DNA from: Streptococcus sanguinis
Lineage (GTDB): Bacteria; Bacillota; Bacilli; Lactobacillales; Streptococcaceae
DNA: 64,000 bases
NCBI RefSeq assembly: GCF_013343115.1
Contig: NZ_CP054570.1
Location: forward strand, 1,426,001 to 1,490,000
Direction: 5' to 3'
The translations under genes were made by a program, and so were the position numbers. Within the stretch, counting starts at the first letter, position 1. Each line of letters starts with the position of its first letter. Under the pieces are notes generated by a model. The model was given only the letters and a program-made list of their open reading frames with translations. It did not search any database and was not told where the DNA came from. Of the stretch, positions 1-9,801 are shown one piece after another.

Positions 1-27
1 AAATATGGTCTCTCAAGTCTAGGCACT

Positions 28-101
28 AAAAAAGCGCCGACTCGGTCGCTAGTTCCCACTGAATAGAAAAACTGTATTTCTGCAACTAACCTAGTATACC
101 A
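28..101 (-). ncRNA. possible ~60-nt small RNA or attenuated leader
   Basis: The minus strand has an extended -10 (TG at 100-101, TATACT at 93-98), then about 36 nt, then a stable GC-rich hairpin at 33-50 (AGCG-A-CCG, loop AGT, CGG-CGCT) followed by a run of T (28-33). Together these would make a transcript of about 60 nt, starting near 86. No convincing -35 is visible. The hairpin core ACCGAGTCGG resembles the 3' hairpin of type II-A tracrRNAs, but there is no anti-repeat or nexus before it. It could equally be an attenuator leader of a gene left of the window. Low confidence. Confidence 0.35.
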
Positions 102-173
102 CAAAAGCACCTAAAAAGATAGGACTTGCCTGTAAAATATTTTATTAAAGATTCTTTTGTAAAAAATGAAAAC

Positions 174-202
174 TTGAAAATCATTTTCAAAAACATTATA
201 AT
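174..202 (+). promoter_or_regulatory. promoter with overlapping Fur-type inverted repeat
   Basis: TTGAAA (174-179), 17 nt, TATAAT (197-202). The perfect 7-1-7 inverted repeat TGAAAATCATTTTCA (175-189) overlaps the -35 and spacer. It matches the classical Fur 7-1-7 consensus at 12 of 14 positions and the PerR consensus at 10 of 14. A repressor bound there would block the promoter. Confidence 0.6.
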
Positions 203-226
203 CTACAAAGAAGAAAGGAGACAGGT

Positions 227-625
227 ATGAATAAATTTTTACGAGTGACTTTCATTTTACTAATCTTAGCTATGCTGGGCGCGGCTATGATCCAGATTTT
301 CCAGCCCCAGCTCTTGGGCAATGAGTCCATCTATGGTCTAGCTCCCTACTGGCAGCGGGAAATTGGTTTCTGGAATCTGGCTATTCTGCCTTTAGTCATT
401 GCCACCAACATAAAGTATGATTGGTTCTATTTGCGTATGACCTTGCTGGCACTGATTCTGGGCGGGCTGGGCTTTGGCACCAACCATCTGCTAGGCTATC
501 TGGAAAAGGCCAATCAGGCGAATCTACTGGGCTGGATTGAAAATTATCTGCTAGCCTTCTGCTGGATCATCGGCTGGGGACTGGAATATCGAAAAAGACA
601 AAAAAGTGATGAAGAGATTGTCTAG
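227..625 (+). CDS. small integral membrane protein, function unknown
   Basis: A 132-residue protein not assigned to a named family here. It shows about four hydrophobic segments: residues 4-25, 46-60, 70-90 and 103-118. It ends in a short charged tail rich in K, R, D and E, so it should sit in the cytoplasmic membrane. No catalytic or metal-binding motif is evident. The ATG follows a good ribosome site (AAAGGAG at 214-220). It is transcribed alone, divergent from the possible RNA at the left edge and convergent with icd, with which it shares a terminator. The Fur-type palindrome over its promoter suggests metal- or peroxide-responsive expression; that is inference. Confidence 0.75.
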   Translation: MNKFLRVTFILLILAMLGAAMIQIFQPQLLGNESIYGLAPYWQREIGFWNLAILPLVIATNIKYDWFYLRMTLLALILGGLGFGTNHLLGYLEKANQANLLGWIENYLLAFCWIIGWGLEYRKRQKSDEEIV

Positions 626-650
626 ATAGGCAGATTCTTCATCACTTTTT
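601..650. terminator. bidirectional intrinsic terminator
   Basis: Arms 601-615 and 636-650 are perfectly complementary over 15 bp, with A-run and T-run at the two outer ends. The first arm lies within the last codons of the membrane protein gene. It serves that gene and, in the other direction, icd. Confidence 0.8.
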
Positions 651-656
651 TCTTCA

Positions 657-1853
657 CTATGGACACTTTTCTATATTGGCCAGCAGCTCCTCAGCAAATT
701 GACTAGTGGTCAAAGCTGTTACTCCTTCCAGCTGACTTGCAAAATCCCCTGTCACTTTTTGCTCAAAGAGAGCCTTCTCAATAGCCTTAGTCAGGAGATG
801 AGAAACCTCCGTCCAACCAATGTAATCAAAGAGCATGGCCCCTGATAAGAGAAGAGAACAAGGATTAGCCCTATTTTGACCCGCTATATCTGGCGCCGTT
901 CCATGAGTTGCTTCAAAAATAGCATGACCAGTCTCGTAATTGATATTGGCCCCTGGCGCAATACCGATTCCTCCCACCTGAGCAGCTAAGGCATCGCTGG
1001 CATAGTCACCATTTAGATTGGTCAAGGCGACAACATCAAATTTCTCTGGATAGAGCAGAATCTGCTGCAGAAAATTATCTGCAATAACATCCTGAATAAC
1101 TAGTTTTCCAGAAGCTAGCTCGTCCACATACTCTCTTTGAGCTAGTTCATAGCCCCATTTCCGAAAACAGCCCTCTGTAAATTTCTGGATATTGCCCTTG
1201 TGGACCAGAGTGACCCGCCTTAGTCCTTTGGCTAGTGCATAGTCAATAGCCGCCCGTATCAGCCGCTCACTGCCCTGCTTAGAGATAGGCTTAATCCCAA
1301 TAGCAGAGCTTTCTGGGAAGCGAATCTTGTCAACCTGCATATCCTTCTGCAGGAAAGCGATAACTTTTTTGACTGCAGTCGTTCCACTCTCCCACTCGAT
1401 CCCTGCGTAGATGTCTTCTGTATTTTCCCGAAAAATCGTGATATCAGTCTTCTCAGGGTGCTTGAGCGGACTGGGAACTCCCTTGAAATAACGAACCGGC
1501 CGCAGGCAGGCATAAAGGTCTAATTCTTGTCTCAAGGCCACATTCAGCGAACGAATCCCTTCTCCGACTGGGGTTTCTAGCGGGCCCTTAATAGCCACTA
1601 GATGGCTCTTAATCGTTGCCAGCGTTTCATCCGGTAGCCAGTCACCTGTCTGGTCTGCTGCTTTTTCCCCAGCCAAAACTTCCTTCCAAACAACCTTTTT
1701 CTGGCCGCCATAAGCCTTTTCCACTGCCTTATCAAAGACCAGCTGGGCATTTTCCCAGATATCAACCCCAATCCCGTCACCTTGGATGTAAGGAATAATA
1801 GGAGCATCAGGTATCAGCAATCGCCCTTTCTCAAATAAAATCTTATCTGCCAT
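657..1853 (-). CDS. icd: isocitrate dehydrogenase, probably NAD-dependent
   Basis: Oxidatively decarboxylates isocitrate to 2-oxoglutarate. The 398-residue protein has the substrate loop S-x-N-x-x-L-R-Q near residue 103 ([18 protein letters not shown]), the KxN region ([11 protein letters not shown]) and a Mg-binding Asp region. In the cofactor pocket, where NADP enzymes such as that of E. coli have Lys-Tyr (PKYAG), this protein reads PDIAG at about residues 321-325; Asp-Ile there is typical of NAD-specific enzymes. The ATG at 1853 follows GGAG at the usual distance; an in-frame upstream start lacks this. It begins one base after the citZ stop and is the last gene of acn-citZ-icd. Confidence 0.95.
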   Translation of the reverse strand: MADKILFEKGRLLIPDAPIIPYIQGDGIGVDIWENAQLVFDKAVEKAYGGQKKVVWKEVLAGEKAADQTGDWLPDETLATIKSHLVAIKGPLETPVGEGIRSLNVALRQELDLYACLRPVRYFKGVPSPLKHPEKTDITIFRENTEDIYAGIEWESGTTAVKKVIAFLQKDMQVDKIRFPESSAIGIKPISKQGSERLIRAAIDYALAKGLRRVTLVHKGNIQKFTEGCFRKWGYELAQREYVDELASGKLVIQDVIADNFLQQILLYPEKFDVVALTNLNGDYASDALAAQVGGIGIAPGANINYETGHAIFEATHGTAPDIAGQNRANPCSLLLSGAMLFDYIGWTEVSHLLTKAIEKALFEQKVTGDFASQLEGVTALTTSQFAEELLANIEKCP

Positions 1854-1854
1854 T

Positions 1855-2973
1855 TTATCTCCTTCCGATGGGAAGATACTCCAAACCTTGAGCACCAATA
1901 TAGTTAGAACGCGGCCGAATCAGCTTATTGTTCTTGCGCTGTTCCTGAATATGAGCAATCCAGCCAGCCACCCGACTCATGGCAAAAATCAGGGTGTAGA
2001 TACTGCTGTCAATGCCTAACACATGGTAAACAGTAGCCGAATAAAAATCGACATTCGGTATCAGGTGCTTGGTATGCTTCATATAGGCTTCAATTTCTTC
2101 TGAAAGCAGGTACCAGACCTCGTCCTTAGTTCCTTTTGTCAAGTCCTTGGCCATTTGACGCAGGTATTTTTCACGCGGATCTTGAGTCTTGTAAACTCGA
2201 TGGCCAAAGCCCATAATCTTCTCGTGAGAGGCCAGTTTACGGTCTAGGTAGGCCTGGCAATCCCCTTCCTCTCTGATCTCTTTCAGCATATCAAAAACAC
2301 ATTCATTAGCGCCGCCATGAAGGGAGCCCTTGAGCGCTCCAACGGCTGCTGTCACGCAGGAATAAATATCGGTCAAGGTTGAGGCGCAGACTCGAGCTGC
2401 AAAAGTTGAAGCATTGAGTTCATGGTCTGCATGGAGCACCATGGCGCAGTTAAAAGCCTTGACTTCAAGCTCACTCGCCTCTTGTCCTTTGAGCATATAA
2501 AGGAAATTAGCCGCAAATCCCAAATCCTCCCGCGGCTCGATTGGTGTCTGACCCGACCTCAGTCTGGCAAAAGCCGCAATAATGGTCGGCATCTTTGCCA
2601 TAAGTTGGATGCTCTGCTCATAGGTTGCTTCAAGAGATGCTTCCTCAGCATGGACATTATAAACACCCAAAAGACTGACCGTTGAGCGCAAGACACTCAT
2701 GGGATGAAGGTGCTTGCGGGACTGGATAAGGATGCACTGCTCCACCGCATCGCTAATGGCATAATTAGCTCGCAGATCTTCCTCAAAATGCTTGAGCTCA
2801 ATTTGAGTCGGCAAATGCAAATGCCACAACAGATAAATCACCTCTTCAAAACTTGCGTGGTGCTCTACCAATTCAGAAATATTGTAGCCTGCATAAGACA
2901 AGGAATCATCCACAATCTGGCTAATCCGAGTATCACAGGCAATGGTATCTTTCAAACCGTCCGTCTGACTCAT
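1855..2973 (-). CDS. citZ: citrate synthase
   Basis: Condenses oxaloacetate and acetyl-CoA to citrate. The protein is 372 residues, the short Gram-positive type. Visible active-site blocks are [10 protein letters not shown] (catalytic His), [13 protein letters not shown], and [11 protein letters not shown] (catalytic Asp). The chosen ATG at 2973 lies 7 nt after GGAGG; an upstream GTG at 2979 would put the ribosome site almost on the start. It sits between acn (2-nt gap) and icd (1-nt gap), so the three are surely co-transcribed and supply 2-oxoglutarate for glutamate synthesis. No genes for the rest of the cycle are visible in the window. Confidence 0.96.
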   Translation of the reverse strand: MSQTDGLKDTIACDTRISQIVDDSLSYAGYNISELVEHHASFEEVIYLLWHLHLPTQIELKHFEEDLRANYAISDAVEQCILIQSRKHLHPMSVLRSTVSLLGVYNVHAEEASLEATYEQSIQLMAKMPTIIAAFARLRSGQTPIEPREDLGFAANFLYMLKGQEASELEVKAFNCAMVLHADHELNASTFAARVCASTLTDIYSCVTAAVGALKGSLHGGANECVFDMLKEIREEGDCQAYLDRKLASHEKIMGFGHRVYKTQDPREKYLRQMAKDLTKGTKDEVWYLLSEEIEAYMKHTKHLIPNVDFYSATVYHVLGIDSSIYTLIFAMSRVAGWIAHIQEQRKNNKLIRPRSNYIGAQGLEYLPIGRR

Positions 2974-2975
2974 GC

Positions 2976-5639
2976 TCACACCTCCTCTAATTTCTTTCTA
3001 ACGACCATGGGTAAAATCCCCCCATTTTCATAGTAACGAATATCCGCCTCTGCATCAAAACGCAGTCGAGCTTGAAAAGCTATTTCTTCAGTACCCTTAC
3101 GAGCCACCACGTCAACCAGCTGGCCAACTTGCGGGTTCTGTGGCAGATTGATGTCGAAAGTCTCCTTGCCTGTTAAGCCCAGACTAGCCGCATTTTCACC
3201 CTCTAGATACTGCAAAGGAAGAATCCCCATCATGACCAGATTGGACCGGTGGATACGCTCAAAACTCTCTGCCAGCACCACCTTGACGCCCAAAAGATTT
3301 GCTCCCTTAGCTGCCCAATCACGACTGGAACCCATACCGTAGTCTTTACCAGCTAGAACTATGGTATCAATTTGTTCTTCCTTGTAGCGCATGGCCGCTT
3401 CATAAATGGATAGCAACTCTCCTTTATAATCTGTGTAACCACCAATTTTCCCATTCGCCAATTCATTTTTAATCCGAATATTGGCAAAAGTCCCCCGCAT
3501 CATGACCTCATGATTACCCCGACGGCTCCCATAGGAATTAAAGTCTTGGTAATCCACTCCGTGCTCCAGTAAATAGGAAGCAGCTGGGCTGTTTCTGGCA
3601 ATATTTCCTGCTGGGGAGATATGGTCTGTCGTCACCGTATCCCCAAATTTTGCCAGCACTGCAAGATTTTTCAGCGGCTGAATGGCTAAATCATCAGCTA
3701 AGCCATCAAAGTAAGGTGGATTTTGAATATAGGTAGAAGCCTGATTCCACTGATAATTTTGAGAAGAGGCTGTCGGAATCTGATTCCATTTTTCATTGTC
3801 GTCAAACACATGGGCATATTCTTTTTCAAAAAGCTGTCGCGTCACATATTTTTGAACATAATCAGCAACCAAGTCATGCTCCGGCATCAAATCCATTAAA
3901 TAGACTGGCTGCCCTTTTTGATCATAACCCAACGGCTCACTAGTCAGATCAATATTGGTATTTCCAGCCAGAGCATAGGCAACTACCAAGGGCGGACTAG
4001 CTAGGAAATTGGCCTTGACCAATGGATTGATCCGTCCTTCAAAATTCCGATTTCCTGAAAGAACAGCACTAGCCAGCAAGTCAGTATCCATAATCACTTG
4101 AGCCACTTCCGGTCGGAGATTTCCTGAATTTCCAATACAAGTAGTGCAGCCATAGCCGACAACATTGAAACCAAGCTGATCCAGATAAGTTTGCAGACCA
4201 CTCTTCTTGAGATAACCTGTGACCACCTTGCTGCCCGGAGCTAATGAAGTCTTGACAGTCTTTGAAACGCGTAAGCCTTTTTCTACTGCGTTCTTGGCTA
4301 AAAGTCCTGCCGCCATCAAGACATAGGGATTAGATGTATTGGTACAGCTAGTAATGGCAGCGATGGCCACATGGCCTGTCTTAATCGTCTCCTCATAATC
4401 AGAAAATTGAACCACTGCTGACTTTTCCAGCTCGCTCTCATCTAGACCAAAGCCTCGGACCCCCGCTTCTCTGACTAAACTAGCTTGAAACTCCTCTTTA
4501 GCAGTTGTTAATTCAATCAAATCCTGGGGTCGCTTGGGTCCTGAGATACTCGGCACAATACTGGACAAATCAATTTCGACTACCTTGGTATAGTTCGGCT
4601 CAACCTTTTCATCATAGAAGAGGTGATTTTTTTGAGCATAGAGGCGGGTCAGCTCGATATGATCTTCTGACCGATTGGTCAGACGCATGTAATTGAGCGT
4701 TTCCTCATCTATCGGAAAATAACCACAGGTAGCTCCGTATTCCGGCGCCATATTAGCCACTGTTGCCCGGTCAGCCAGACTTAGATTAGACAAACCAGAC
4801 CCAAAGAACTCGACAAATTTACCAACAACATTTTCCTGCCGCAAGATTTGCGTGACCTTTAAAGCCAAATCTGTCGCTGTCGCAATCTTAGGCAGCTTCC
4901 CCAAGAGACGAACACCAATCACCTCAGGAACTGGGAAATAAGAAGCCTCACCTAACATAGCGGCCTCGGCCTCAATCCCACCGACTCCCCAGCCCAGAAC
5001 ACCGATACCATTAATCATAGTCGTATGACTGTCCGTCCCAAACATGCTGTCCGGATAGAGTTGGCCATCCTTTTCAATGATGACATCACTGAGAAACTCG
5101 ATATTGACCTGATGTATAATCCCAGTAGCAGGGGGAACCGCACGGTAATTATCAAATGATTTTTCTGCCCACTTGAGAAATTCGTAGCGCTCATTGTTGC
5201 GGATAAACTCTTGGGTCATATTGGCCTCTAGAGCTGTATCACAGCCATAAAAATCCACTTGAACACTGTGGTCAATAACTAAATCAACCGGAATCTCTGG
5301 ATTAATCTGATCGGCCTGACCTCCCTGCCAGACAATAGCATCGCGCATACTAGCCAAATCCACCACGACAGAAACACCTGTAAAATCCTGGAGAATGACT
5401 CGACTAGGCTTAAAAGGGACTTCTCCTCTTGGTGATTTAGCTCGATAATGCATCAAAGAGGTAATGTTATCTTTTGTTACATCAATCCCGTCTTCCTTAC
5501 GAAGAACACTTTCTAATAATATTCGTATAGAATAAGGAAGCCCTTCTATATCCCCTCCTAGTAGAGCTGAGGCTTTCCCAAGGTCTGTGTATTGGTATAT
5601 TTTACCTTTGTAATTTAAATCGTTTAGGTATTCTGCCAT
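2976..5639 (-). CDS. acn: aconitate hydratase (AcnA type)
   Basis: Isomerises citrate to isocitrate with a 4Fe-4S cluster. The 887-residue length is normal for the AcnA/IRP1 family. Cluster ligands are visible as SCTNTSNP (Cys near residue 432) and [10 protein letters not shown] (Cys near 497 and 500). The C-terminal swivel domain contains SRDWAAKG. The ATG at 5639 is preceded by GAGGGG at 7 nt; an upstream in-frame GTG overlaps that ribosome site and is unlikely. First gene of the acn-citZ-icd operon, with its own strong promoter upstream. Confidence 0.96.
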   Translation of the reverse strand: MAEYLNDLNYKGKIYQYTDLGKASALLGGDIEGLPYSIRILLESVLRKEDGIDVTKDNITSLMHYRAKSPRGEVPFKPSRVILQDFTGVSVVVDLASMRDAIVWQGGQADQINPEIPVDLVIDHSVQVDFYGCDTALEANMTQEFIRNNERYEFLKWAEKSFDNYRAVPPATGIIHQVNIEFLSDVIIEKDGQLYPDSMFGTDSHTTMINGIGVLGWGVGGIEAEAAMLGEASYFPVPEVIGVRLLGKLPKIATATDLALKVTQILRQENVVGKFVEFFGSGLSNLSLADRATVANMAPEYGATCGYFPIDEETLNYMRLTNRSEDHIELTRLYAQKNHLFYDEKVEPNYTKVVEIDLSSIVPSISGPKRPQDLIELTTAKEEFQASLVREAGVRGFGLDESELEKSAVVQFSDYEETIKTGHVAIAAITSCTNTSNPYVLMAAGLLAKNAVEKGLRVSKTVKTSLAPGSKVVTGYLKKSGLQTYLDQLGFNVVGYGCTTCIGNSGNLRPEVAQVIMDTDLLASAVLSGNRNFEGRINPLVKANFLASPPLVVAYALAGNTNIDLTSEPLGYDQKGQPVYLMDLMPEHDLVADYVQKYVTRQLFEKEYAHVFDDNEKWNQIPTASSQNYQWNQASTYIQNPPYFDGLADDLAIQPLKNLAVLAKFGDTVTTDHISPAGNIARNSPAASYLLEHGVDYQDFNSYGSRRGNHEVMMRGTFANIRIKNELANGKIGGYTDYKGELLSIYEAAMRYKEEQIDTIVLAGKDYGMGSSRDWAAKGANLLGVKVVLAESFERIHRSNLVMMGILPLQYLEGENAASLGLTGKETFDINLPQNPQVGQLVDVVARKGTEEIAFQARLRFDAEADIRYYENGGILPMVVRKKLEEV

Positions 5640-5673
5640 ATTTCTACCCCTCACTTATTTTAAATTGTTTTAT

Positions 5674-5721
5674 ATTATACTTTATTATGAAATTTTATGC
5701 AATAAAAATTATAATTTTTAT
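5674..5721 (-). promoter_or_regulatory. acn operon promoter with abutting palindrome
   Basis: On the minus strand TTGCAT (5697-5702), exactly 17 nt, TATAAT (5674-5679). A perfect 20-bp palindrome (5702-5721, half-site ATAAAAATTA) abuts the -35. A looser inverted repeat TGTTAT...ATAACA lies further upstream (about 5721-5747). These are candidate binding sites for the operon's regulator, which is not identified. Confidence 0.6.
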
Positions 5722-5792
5722 GTTATATTTTCTAACACAAAATAACAGTTTTTTAAATATAGACCAACTGTACCAATCATTTTCTTTCCTAA

Positions 5793-5828
5793 GTAAGAAA
5801 AAAAACAAGCACCATTCTCAGTGCTTGT
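5793..5828 (-). terminator. intrinsic terminator after corA
   Basis: Perfect 8-bp stem ACAAGCAC (5805-5812) with GTGCTTGT (5821-5828), 8-nt loop, followed on the minus strand by a run of T. Confidence 0.8.
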
Positions 5829-5852
5829 TATAGGGAAAATAATTTCAAATAT

Positions 5853-6761
5853 TTACTTCTTATTGGCTAACCATTTAAGAAGCTTGGTTAGAAGTCCCCA
5901 GATGATTAGACTAATGACAACAATATAAATCCAGGCGTTTTTATCATTAGACAAGGGCAGAGGAACATTCATACCAAAGAAACCCGTGATAACTGCGAGT
6001 ACTGCCAAAAGGACCGAAATAATGGTCAAGACCGTCAAATTGTCATTCAGATTGTTGTTCAGGATGTTATTGTAGGAGCCAGAGAGCTGGCTGAGAACTT
6101 GAGCAATCAGATCAGTCATCGAAACGAGCTGACGAGCCTCAATCATAGCATCCTCAAACTGCTCGGTTTCTAATTCATCAAAACGGCGATAAATGCCATG
6201 ACTTTTGATATGCTCTAGGAGCATGCGATTCTGCTTAGCTGCAGCAACTAGATAGACCATAGAAGTTTCCAAGTCTGACAGGGCAAAAAGATGCTTTTTG
6301 GTAGTGGTCTGACGCAGGAGAGCATTAATCTCATCCTTACGCTTGTCCATCCGCTCAACAACCGGATAGTAAGAATTGGAGATCAACTCTAGACTAGCAA
6401 AGAGAAACTTATAGACCGATACTGGCTCATGACGCTCAGTATAAGACTTCATCATATCGACAACATAGGCATTATCCTGGTTGCTGATCGTAATGAGCCG
6501 TCTCTGTTGCACCACAAAGGTCATAGGAATCGTCTCATAATGTTCCTTATCTGTCGCTAGATCAAGGACATTGTAGATAAAGACAACAGTTCCATTCTCA
6601 CGATTGTAATCCATGTGAGCCCGCTCGTTCTTATCCAGCGCATACTCGATGGTCTCTTTATCAATTTCATAATCCTGATAAATCCGGGCATTCTTTTTGA
6701 AACTATCTGAGTCAATGTTGATCCAGACAGACTGATCTTTTAGTTTTCTTTCCAGAAACAT
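5853..6761 (-). CDS. corA: CorA-family magnesium/divalent cation transporter
   Basis: Channel-type Mg2+ (possibly Co2+/Ni2+) uptake protein of the cytoplasmic membrane. The 302-residue protein has a long cytoplasmic N-terminal domain and two C-terminal membrane helices. The signature GMN is at residues 263-265 (FFGMNVPLP), right after the first helix, and a basic tail follows the second (KLLKWLANKK). The start has AAAGGAG upstream. It is a single gene with its own terminator; no magnesium riboswitch could be recognised in the 258 bp upstream. Confidence 0.93.
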   Translation of the reverse strand: MFLERKLKDQSVWINIDSDSFKKNARIYQDYEIDKETIEYALDKNERAHMDYNRENGTVVFIYNVLDLATDKEHYETIPMTFVVQQRRLITISNQDNAYVVDMMKSYTERHEPVSVYKFLFASLELISNSYYPVVERMDKRKDEINALLRQTTTKKHLFALSDLETSMVYLVAAAKQNRMLLEHIKSHGIYRRFDELETEQFEDAMIEARQLVSMTDLIAQVLSQLSGSYNNILNNNLNDNLTVLTIISVLLAVLAVITGFFGMNVPLPLSNDKNAWIYIVVISLIIWGLLTKLLKWLANKK

Positions 6762-6990
6762 GGAGCTCCTTTCTACGAGATAGAATGATTCTCTAATAAA
6801 CTATCCCCCAACTTCCTAAACTGTTCTTGCAAGTAAATATGCAATATTGAAGCACAAAATCAAGCAAATTAACTAACTGCCTCGCCCGATGAGATTAGTC
6901 AGGCGGCTAGCAAGGCTCCAATAGAACTCGGCCTTAGTAACTTTAGTTTGTTATACAATCATAACAATCCCATTCACTACGACACGAAGA

Positions 6991-7013
6991 GGCGAAAACG
7001 ATTATTTTTCGCC
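6991..7013 (-). terminator. weak terminator hairpin after prfC
   Basis: Inverted repeat GGCGAAAA/TTTTCGCC (6991-6998, 7006-7013) just after the prfC stop, without a clear T tract behind it. The remaining corA upstream region to 6762 shows no other feature I can name. Confidence 0.35.
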
Positions 7014-7019
7014 GATGAG

Positions 7020-8564
7020 TTACATCTTCTCTTCCAACTTAACATCCGGATACTTGTCCGCAAACCAGCGCAGGGCGAAGTCATTTTCAAAGAGGAAGAC
7101 AGGCTGATCAAAGCGGTCTTTAGCTAGGATGTTACGGCTAGAAGACATACGCTCGTCTAAGTCATCTGGCGAAATCCAACGGACAGTCTTTTTGCCCATA
7201 GGATTCATGACCACTTCAGCGTTGTATTCATTTTCCATACGGTGCTTGAAGACCTCAAACTGGAGCTGACCGACAGCACCCAGCATGTACTCGCCTGTCT
7301 GGTAGTTGGTATAAAGCTGGATGGCTCCCTCTTGCACCAGCTGTTCAATCCCCTTATGGAAGGATTTTTGCTTCATGACATTCTTGGCTGAAACCTTCAT
7401 AAAGATTTCAGGAGTAAAGGTTGGCAGAGGTTCAAATTCAAACTTATTCTTGCCTACAGTCAAGGTATCACCAACCTGATAAGTCCCCGTATCATAAACC
7501 CCGATAATATCACCGGCTACGGCATTGGTCACATTCTCACGACTCTCAGCCATAAACTGGGTAACATTGGACAGTTTGGCGGACTTGCCAGTACGTGGCA
7601 GATTGACACTCATACCGCGCTCAAACTCTCCAGAAACGATACGGACAAAGGCGATACGGTCACGGTGGCGCGGGTCCATATTGGCCTGAATTTTAAAGAC
7701 AAAACCTGAAAAGTCTGGACTGAGCGGCTCGACTACCTCGCCATCTGTCTTCTTGTGGCCATGCGGTTCCGGAGCAAACTTAAGGAAGGTTTCCAGGAAA
7801 GTCTGGACGCCAAAGTTGGTCAGAGCTGAGCCAAAGAAAACAGGTGTCAGTTTGCCCTCCAAAATCGCTTCTTCTGAGAATTCATTCCCAGCTTCGCTCA
7901 AGAGCTCAATGTCTTCCTTAACTTGCTCATAGAAAGGGTTAGAAGTAAACAGTTGATCGCCTTCTGCCAGAGTTGCAAAGCGCTCCTCACCCTTATAAAG
8001 CTCCAGCCGCTCATTGTAGAGATCATAAAGACCCTCAAAGCTCTTCCCCACGCCAATTGGCCAATTCATCGGATAGCTGGCAATACCCAAAATCTCTTCC
8101 AATTCTTCCAACAAGTCCAAAGGCTCGCGACCGTCACGATCCAGCTTGTTCATAAAAGTGAAGACTGGAATACCACGATGCTTGACAACCTCAAACAATT
8201 TCTTGGTCTGAGCCTCAATACCCTTGGCCGAGTCAATAACCATGACCGCAGCATCCACTGCCATCAAGGTCCGATAAGTATCTTCTGAAAAGTCCTCGTG
8301 CCCCGGTGTATCCAGGATATTGACCCGCTTGCCATCGTAGTCAAACTGCATGACAGAGGAAGTCACTGAAATCCCCCGCTGCTTCTCAATATCCATCCAG
8401 TCAGACTTGGCAAAATTACCCGTCTTTTTCCCCTTGACCGTTCCAGCTTCACGAATCTCGCCTCCGAAGTAGAGCAACTGCTCCGTGATGGTCGTCTTCC
8501 CCGCGTCCGGGTGGGAGATAATGGCAAAAGTCCGGCGTTTCTTAATTTCTTCTTGTAAAGTCAT
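7020..8564 (-). CDS. prfC: peptide chain release factor 3
   Basis: GTPase that removes RF1/RF2 from the ribosome after peptide release. The 514 residues begin with the translational GTPase domain: P-loop SHPDAGKTT (residues 17-25), switch [10 protein letters not shown], and the guanine motif NKLD. EF-Tu-like domain 2 and the RF3-specific C-terminal domain ([15 protein letters not shown]) follow. Length and motifs are normal. The ribosome site is weak (AGAGAAG). It is a single gene, ending near a poor hairpin. Confidence 0.96.
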   Translation of the reverse strand: MTLQEEIKKRRTFAIISHPDAGKTTITEQLLYFGGEIREAGTVKGKKTGNFAKSDWMDIEKQRGISVTSSVMQFDYDGKRVNILDTPGHEDFSEDTYRTLMAVDAAVMVIDSAKGIEAQTKKLFEVVKHRGIPVFTFMNKLDRDGREPLDLLEELEEILGIASYPMNWPIGVGKSFEGLYDLYNERLELYKGEERFATLAEGDQLFTSNPFYEQVKEDIELLSEAGNEFSEEAILEGKLTPVFFGSALTNFGVQTFLETFLKFAPEPHGHKKTDGEVVEPLSPDFSGFVFKIQANMDPRHRDRIAFVRIVSGEFERGMSVNLPRTGKSAKLSNVTQFMAESRENVTNAVAGDIIGVYDTGTYQVGDTLTVGKNKFEFEPLPTFTPEIFMKVSAKNVMKQKSFHKGIEQLVQEGAIQLYTNYQTGEYMLGAVGQLQFEVFKHRMENEYNAEVVMNPMGKKTVRWISPDDLDERMSSSRNILAKDRFDQPVFLFENDFALRWFADKYPDVKLEEKM

Positions 8565-8696
8565 CTTCTTCTCTTTCTTTCATTTAGGATAATGGTAAAT
8601 CTTAGTATTTGTTTTTTTATTTTAGATCGGAGTCTTTCAATCCTTTCAACCTACCTATTATAGCGGATTTAGCGCTTTTTTTCAATTATCTAAAGA

Positions 8697-8723
8697 AGAT
8701 AAAAATCGCCCTTCCGAGCGATT
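8697..8723 (-). terminator. intrinsic terminator, downstream of gene remnant
   Basis: AATCGC (8704-8709) pairs with GCGATT (8718-8723); a T tract follows on the minus strand. It lies just after the stop of the decayed gene, so that gene kept its terminator. Confidence 0.6.
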
Positions 8724-8758
8724 CTATTCTCCCACGTCAACTAAATTTCCTTTAAAAT

Positions 8759-9038
8759 CTAACAATGGCACAAATTGCAAAGATTGAGTTCAACCCCAGT
8801 AAATTGAGCAGGCAATTTTCTGATTTCCAGTTCTTCTTTCTCTTCAGCTGTCATGGAAAAAATGGCCTTATTCCGTTTCAAGAGATAGAGGATCAAGCCA
8901 TCCGCCAGTTGTTAAGAAAGCCCAAAATTTGGGATGTTTCATTCTGCTAATAGAAGCGTCTAGCTCGACCAGCTTAAAGAGTTGATAGACAAATAGTCCG
9001 TTTGTTACTAGAAGCAAAGCAGGGCGTGATAAGGCTTC
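8759..9038 (-). pseudogene. remnant of a membrane-protein gene, frameshifted
   Basis: This stretch has no intact gene, but minus-strand reading gives two adjoining protein-like pieces in different frames. The first runs from a stop at about 9039 and reads LLLVTNGLFVYQLFKLVELD then about 13 more residues to KFWAFLTT. The second reads LADGLILYLLKRNKAIFSMT, then TAEEKEELEIRKLPAQF, and stops at 8759. The join is near 8895-8905. There is no start codon in context, and the upstream gene pair has its own terminator. The hydrophobic/charged pattern suggests a small membrane protein. The family is not recognised. A sequencing error at the shift cannot be excluded, but the lost start argues for real decay. 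Confidence 0.4.
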
Positions 9039-9045
9039 CTAATTT

Positions 9046-9077
9046 AAAAAAACTCCTGCCACATTAACTTGACAGGA
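9046..9077 (-). terminator. intrinsic terminator after the YwaF-type pair
   Basis: 8-bp stem TCCTGCCA (9054-9061)/TGACAGGA (9070-9077), one G-T pair, followed on the minus strand by a run of seven T. Confidence 0.8.
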
Positions 9078-9096
9078 CTTGTAAACTTGAGATGAA

Positions 9097-9783
9097 TTAA
9101 CTGCGGACCAAACTTAACTGCTTTTTCCACCGTTTCTTAAACAATATATCAAAGAGAACCAGAGCCAGAGAAAGGATGACTGACACAAGAAGATACTTTA
9201 GCCATAGGGGTGCGTTAGGGATAAAAGGCGGACTTTTTAGCAGACCGTAATTGCCTCCTGTCACTTGATTAACGCCGACTAGGAAAAGATTGAGCCCAAA
9301 GGTGTAAGCTACAATCATATATTTCTTGAGCAGGCTCTTGTCGTAGTGATTCATCAGATAAATCAAGGAATTAACCAAGAGAGCATAGTGACCAATCAGG
9401 AAAGAGAAGCTGGTAATGTGCGGGAAATCGTAGGGGTCAAAGACTGGATAGCCCAAGGCAAAGACCGCTCCGCTGGCTCCTAATAGAGCAAAATACTGCT
9501 TGCTGCGCCATTTATCTGGCAGAAAGACCACTGCAAACATCGCCAAGCGGCAATGATAGAAGGGCAGACTATTGGAAAAGGGAATTCGAAAACCAAAATA
9601 CCAGCTATAAAGCATCAGCAGCTGGGCAATCTGAATCCACTTAAAAGCTTTAACAAAACGCGGATTATCATGATATTTGAGCGAGCTCCAAATAGACAGC
9701 AAGACCAGAGCAATCATCACAGCATACCATAAAATCGAGATAGGCGGTGCCACCGTTTTTGTCGTAGTTAAAAAATCTTTCAT
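9097..9783 (-). CDS. YwaF/TIGR02206-type integral membrane protein, copy 2
   Basis: A 228-residue polytopic membrane protein with about seven hydrophobic helices. It fits the YwaF (TIGR02206) family, whose function is unknown. Family hallmarks are a conserved segment with LPFYHCRLAMF in the middle, DPYDFPHITSFSFLIGH after it, and a GGNYG motif near residue 180. It is a clear paralogue of the gene just upstream: same length, and about half the residues visibly match. A good ribosome site (GGAGG) precedes the ATG; the gap to the upstream copy is only 18 bp, so both are co-transcribed. Downstream is a strong terminator. Confidence 0.85.
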   Translation of the reverse strand: MKDFLTTTKTVAPPISILWYAVMIALVLLSIWSSLKYHDNPRFVKAFKWIQIAQLLMLYSWYFGFRIPFSNSLPFYHCRLAMFAVVFLPDKWRSKQYFALLGASGAVFALGYPVFDPYDFPHITSFSFLIGHYALLVNSLIYLMNHYDKSLLKKYMIVAYTFGLNLFLVGVNQVTGGNYGLLKSPPFIPNAPLWLKYLLVSVILSLALVLFDILFKKRWKKQLSLVRS

Positions 9784-9801
9784 AAATCCTCCGTTAGATG
9801 A

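Noticed and set aside
33..50. Calling a CRISPR-Cas9 tracrRNA at the left edge
   Set aside because: Only the terminal hairpin looks similar; no anti-repeat, cas gene or array is in the window. Kept only as a low-confidence RNA.
6762..6960. Magnesium riboswitch upstream of corA
   Set aside because: No M-box core or consistent helix set could be recognised.
8765..8950. 61-codon plus-strand reading frame in the prfC-YwaF gap
   Set aside because: It has no ribosome site and no family resemblance, and it is antisense to the better-supported decayed minus-strand gene.
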